Origin: DATCSE01 sp036568605
GTDB lineage: Bacteria; Pseudomonadota; Gammaproteobacteria; Burkholderiales; Burkholderiaceae_C
Direction of reading: 5' to 3'
Length of the DNA stretch: 7,243 nucleotides
Assembly (NCBI GenBank): GCA_036568605.1
Contig: DATCSE010000215.1
Span: 1 to 7,243, forward strand
A program made the translations under genes and the position numbers. This document shows, piece after piece, positions 6,506-7,243 of the stretch. The stretch's first letter is position 1. Each line of letters starts with the position of its first letter. The notes under the pieces were generated by a model. It searched no databases, was not told where the DNA came from, and saw nothing but the letters and a program-made list of their open reading frames with translations.

Positions 6506-6583
6506 CCCCGGTTAATCCACAAGCCTTGCGCCGTATCGCCACGCGACACGACGCGAGGGCCTACAAGACAAACAACTCGTTCT

Positions 6584-6623
6584 GCTGCGCTGCGCTGCAA
6601 CGGCCGCGCGCAGGCGTTGCGCG
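6584..6623 (+). other. GCTGC triplet repeat and stem-loop in the mreB leader
   Basis: GCTGC is repeated three times in tandem at 6584-6598. Overlapping it, CGCTGCAACG (6593-6602) can pair with CGTTGCGCG (6615-6623): GCAACG with CGTTGC is perfect, and three more pairs form if one T is bulged, leaving a 12-nt loop. The structure ends 17 nt before the mreB start codon, where no strong Shine-Dalgarno is present, so it could affect translation initiation. Function is inferred only. Confidence 0.45.
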
Positions 6624-6640
6624 AGCTCTAAGCCACACTC

Positions 6641-7243
6641 ATGTTCGGATCCTTTCGTCGCTACTTCTCGACGGACCTCGCCATCGACCTCGGCACCGCG
6701 AACACGCTGATCTACGTGCGCGGCAAGGGCATCGTGCTGGACGAGCCCTCGGTCGTCGCGATCCGCCACGAAGGCGGCCCCAACGGCAAGAAAACCATCC
6801 AGGCGGTCGGCGCCGAAGCCAAGGCGATGCTCGGCAAGGTGCCGGGCAACATCGAGGCGATCCGCCCGATGAAGGACGGCGTGATTGCCGACTTCACCGT
6901 CACCGAGCAGATGCTCAAGCAGTTCATCAAGATGGTCCACCCGCGGTCCGTCTTGCGTCCGAGCCCGCGCATCATCATCTGCGTGCCCTGCGGCTCGACC
7001 CAGGTCGAGCGCCGCGCGATCCGCGAGTCGGCGCTGGGCGCCGGCGCGAGCGACGTCTACCTGATCGAGGAGCCGATGGCTGCCGCGATCGGCGCCGGGC
7101 TGCCGGTCTCGGAGGCCAGCGGCTCGATGGTCGTCGACATCGGCGGCGGCACCACCGAGGTGGGCGTCATCTCGCTCGGCGGCATGGTCTACAAGGGCTC
7201 GGTGCGGGTCGGCGGCGACAAGTTCGACGAGGCCATCATCAAC
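6641..7243 (+). CDS. mreB: Rod shape-determining actin homologue MreB (3' end cut by window)
   Basis: Actin-fold ATPase that polymerises on the inner membrane surface and guides the elongasome for side-wall peptidoglycan synthesis. 201 codons are present, out of about 347 in the family. Visible blocks are the amphipathic, membrane-binding N-terminus MFGSFRRYFS, phosphate-1 DLGTANTLIY (16-25), GIVLDEPSVVAIR (30-42), IRPMKDGVIADF (74-85), TQVERRAIRESA (120-131), LIEEPMAAAIGAG (141-153) and phosphate-2 VVDIGGGTTEV (164-174). Close similarity to E. coli MreB runs to the window edge, and no frameshift is seen. The ATG at 6641 gives the standard N-terminus; the preceding bases contain no strong Shine-Dalgarno. 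In this group mreCD usually follow, outside the window. Confidence 0.98.
   Translation, partial: MFGSFRRYFSTDLAIDLGTANTLIYVRGKGIVLDEPSVVAIRHEGGPNGKKTIQAVGAEAKAMLGKVPGNIEAIRPMKDGVIADFTVTEQMLKQFIKMVHPRSVLRPSPRIIICVPCGSTQVERRAIRESALGAGASDVYLIEEPMAAAIGAGLPVSEASGSMVVDIGGGTTEVGVISLGGMVYKGSVRVGGDKFDEAIIN

Larger units (their letters stand above)
6384..6640. promoter_or_regulatory. Divergent control region between gatC and mreB
   Basis: 257 bp without a supported gene, more A/T-rich in its middle than the rest of the window. It must hold the promoters for the gatCAB operon (leftward) and mreB (rightward). Separately listed are a sigma70-like hexamer pair for mreB, the 11-bp doublet next to gatC, and a pentamer repeat with a stem-loop in the mreB leader. 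For gatC a GATAAT hexamer exists on the minus strand at 6501-6506 but lacks a convincing -35. Confidence 0.7.

Noticed and set aside
6501..6506. GATAAT as a full sigma70 promoter for gatC
   Set aside because: No acceptable -35 hexamer 16-18 bp upstream on the minus strand; kept only as a possible overlapping -10.
6384..6542. N-terminal extension of GatC containing a hydrophobic, signal-like stretch
   Set aside because: The frame is open, but the extra residues do not resemble GatC. They pass through the 11-bp duplication and the likely promoter region, and the family start MALTPED lies at 6383.
1..7243. CRISPR array, tRNA or rRNA gene, insertion sequence, phage or defence module
   Set aside because: No regularly spaced repeats, cloverleaf-like elements, transposase motifs or terminal inverted repeats flanking a coding region were seen; almost all of the DNA is accounted for by housekeeping genes.

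Overview
The window looks like chromosomal core DNA of a GC-rich betaproteobacterium, most likely order Burkholderiales and plausibly Comamonadaceae or a Rubrivivax/Leptothrix-like relative. Three things point there: strongly G/C-biased third codon positions in every gene, the divergent gatCAB / mreB arrangement typical of that group, and two intergenic segments that resemble (from memory, not from a search) dispersed repeats of Comamonadaceae. The genus cannot be fixed from this sequence. I see no phage, insertion sequence, tRNA, rRNA, CRISPR array or defence gene.

Layout. Bases 1-656 (minus) hold nearly all of an alpha/beta-hydrolase carboxylesterase; only its last few codons lie outside the window. 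Just upstream of it on the same strand, 10 nt away, is exodeoxyribonuclease III (xthA, 667-1452). Divergent from xthA, with only 35 bp between start codons, is pyrE (1488-2195, plus). Its stop codon abuts the start of a secreted DUF4124-type protein (2196-2930). An imperfect palindromic repeat-like element (2937-3008) fills the gap before the convergent gatB. The gatC-gatA-gatB operon (minus, 6383 down to 3021) encodes the whole GatCAB amidotransferase. A 257-bp divergent intergenic region separates gatC from mreB (6641 to the window end, plus), which is cut at codon 201.

How the genes work together. GatC, GatA and GatB form one heterotrimer that converts Glu-tRNA(Gln) and/or Asp-tRNA(Asn) to the amidated forms. 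GatA makes ammonia from glutamine, GatB activates the misacylated tRNA, and GatC stabilises the pair. XthA (base-excision repair), PyrE (UMP synthesis), MreB (cell shape) and the esterase are unrelated housekeeping functions that happen to be neighbours.

I did not find a convincing new biological system. The points most worth checking are non-coding: the palindrome between the convergent genes, a hairpin-bearing repeat-like spacer inside the gat operon, and the compact gatC/mreB control region. In protein, the most notable point is a short Gly/Pro-rich insertion in GatA.
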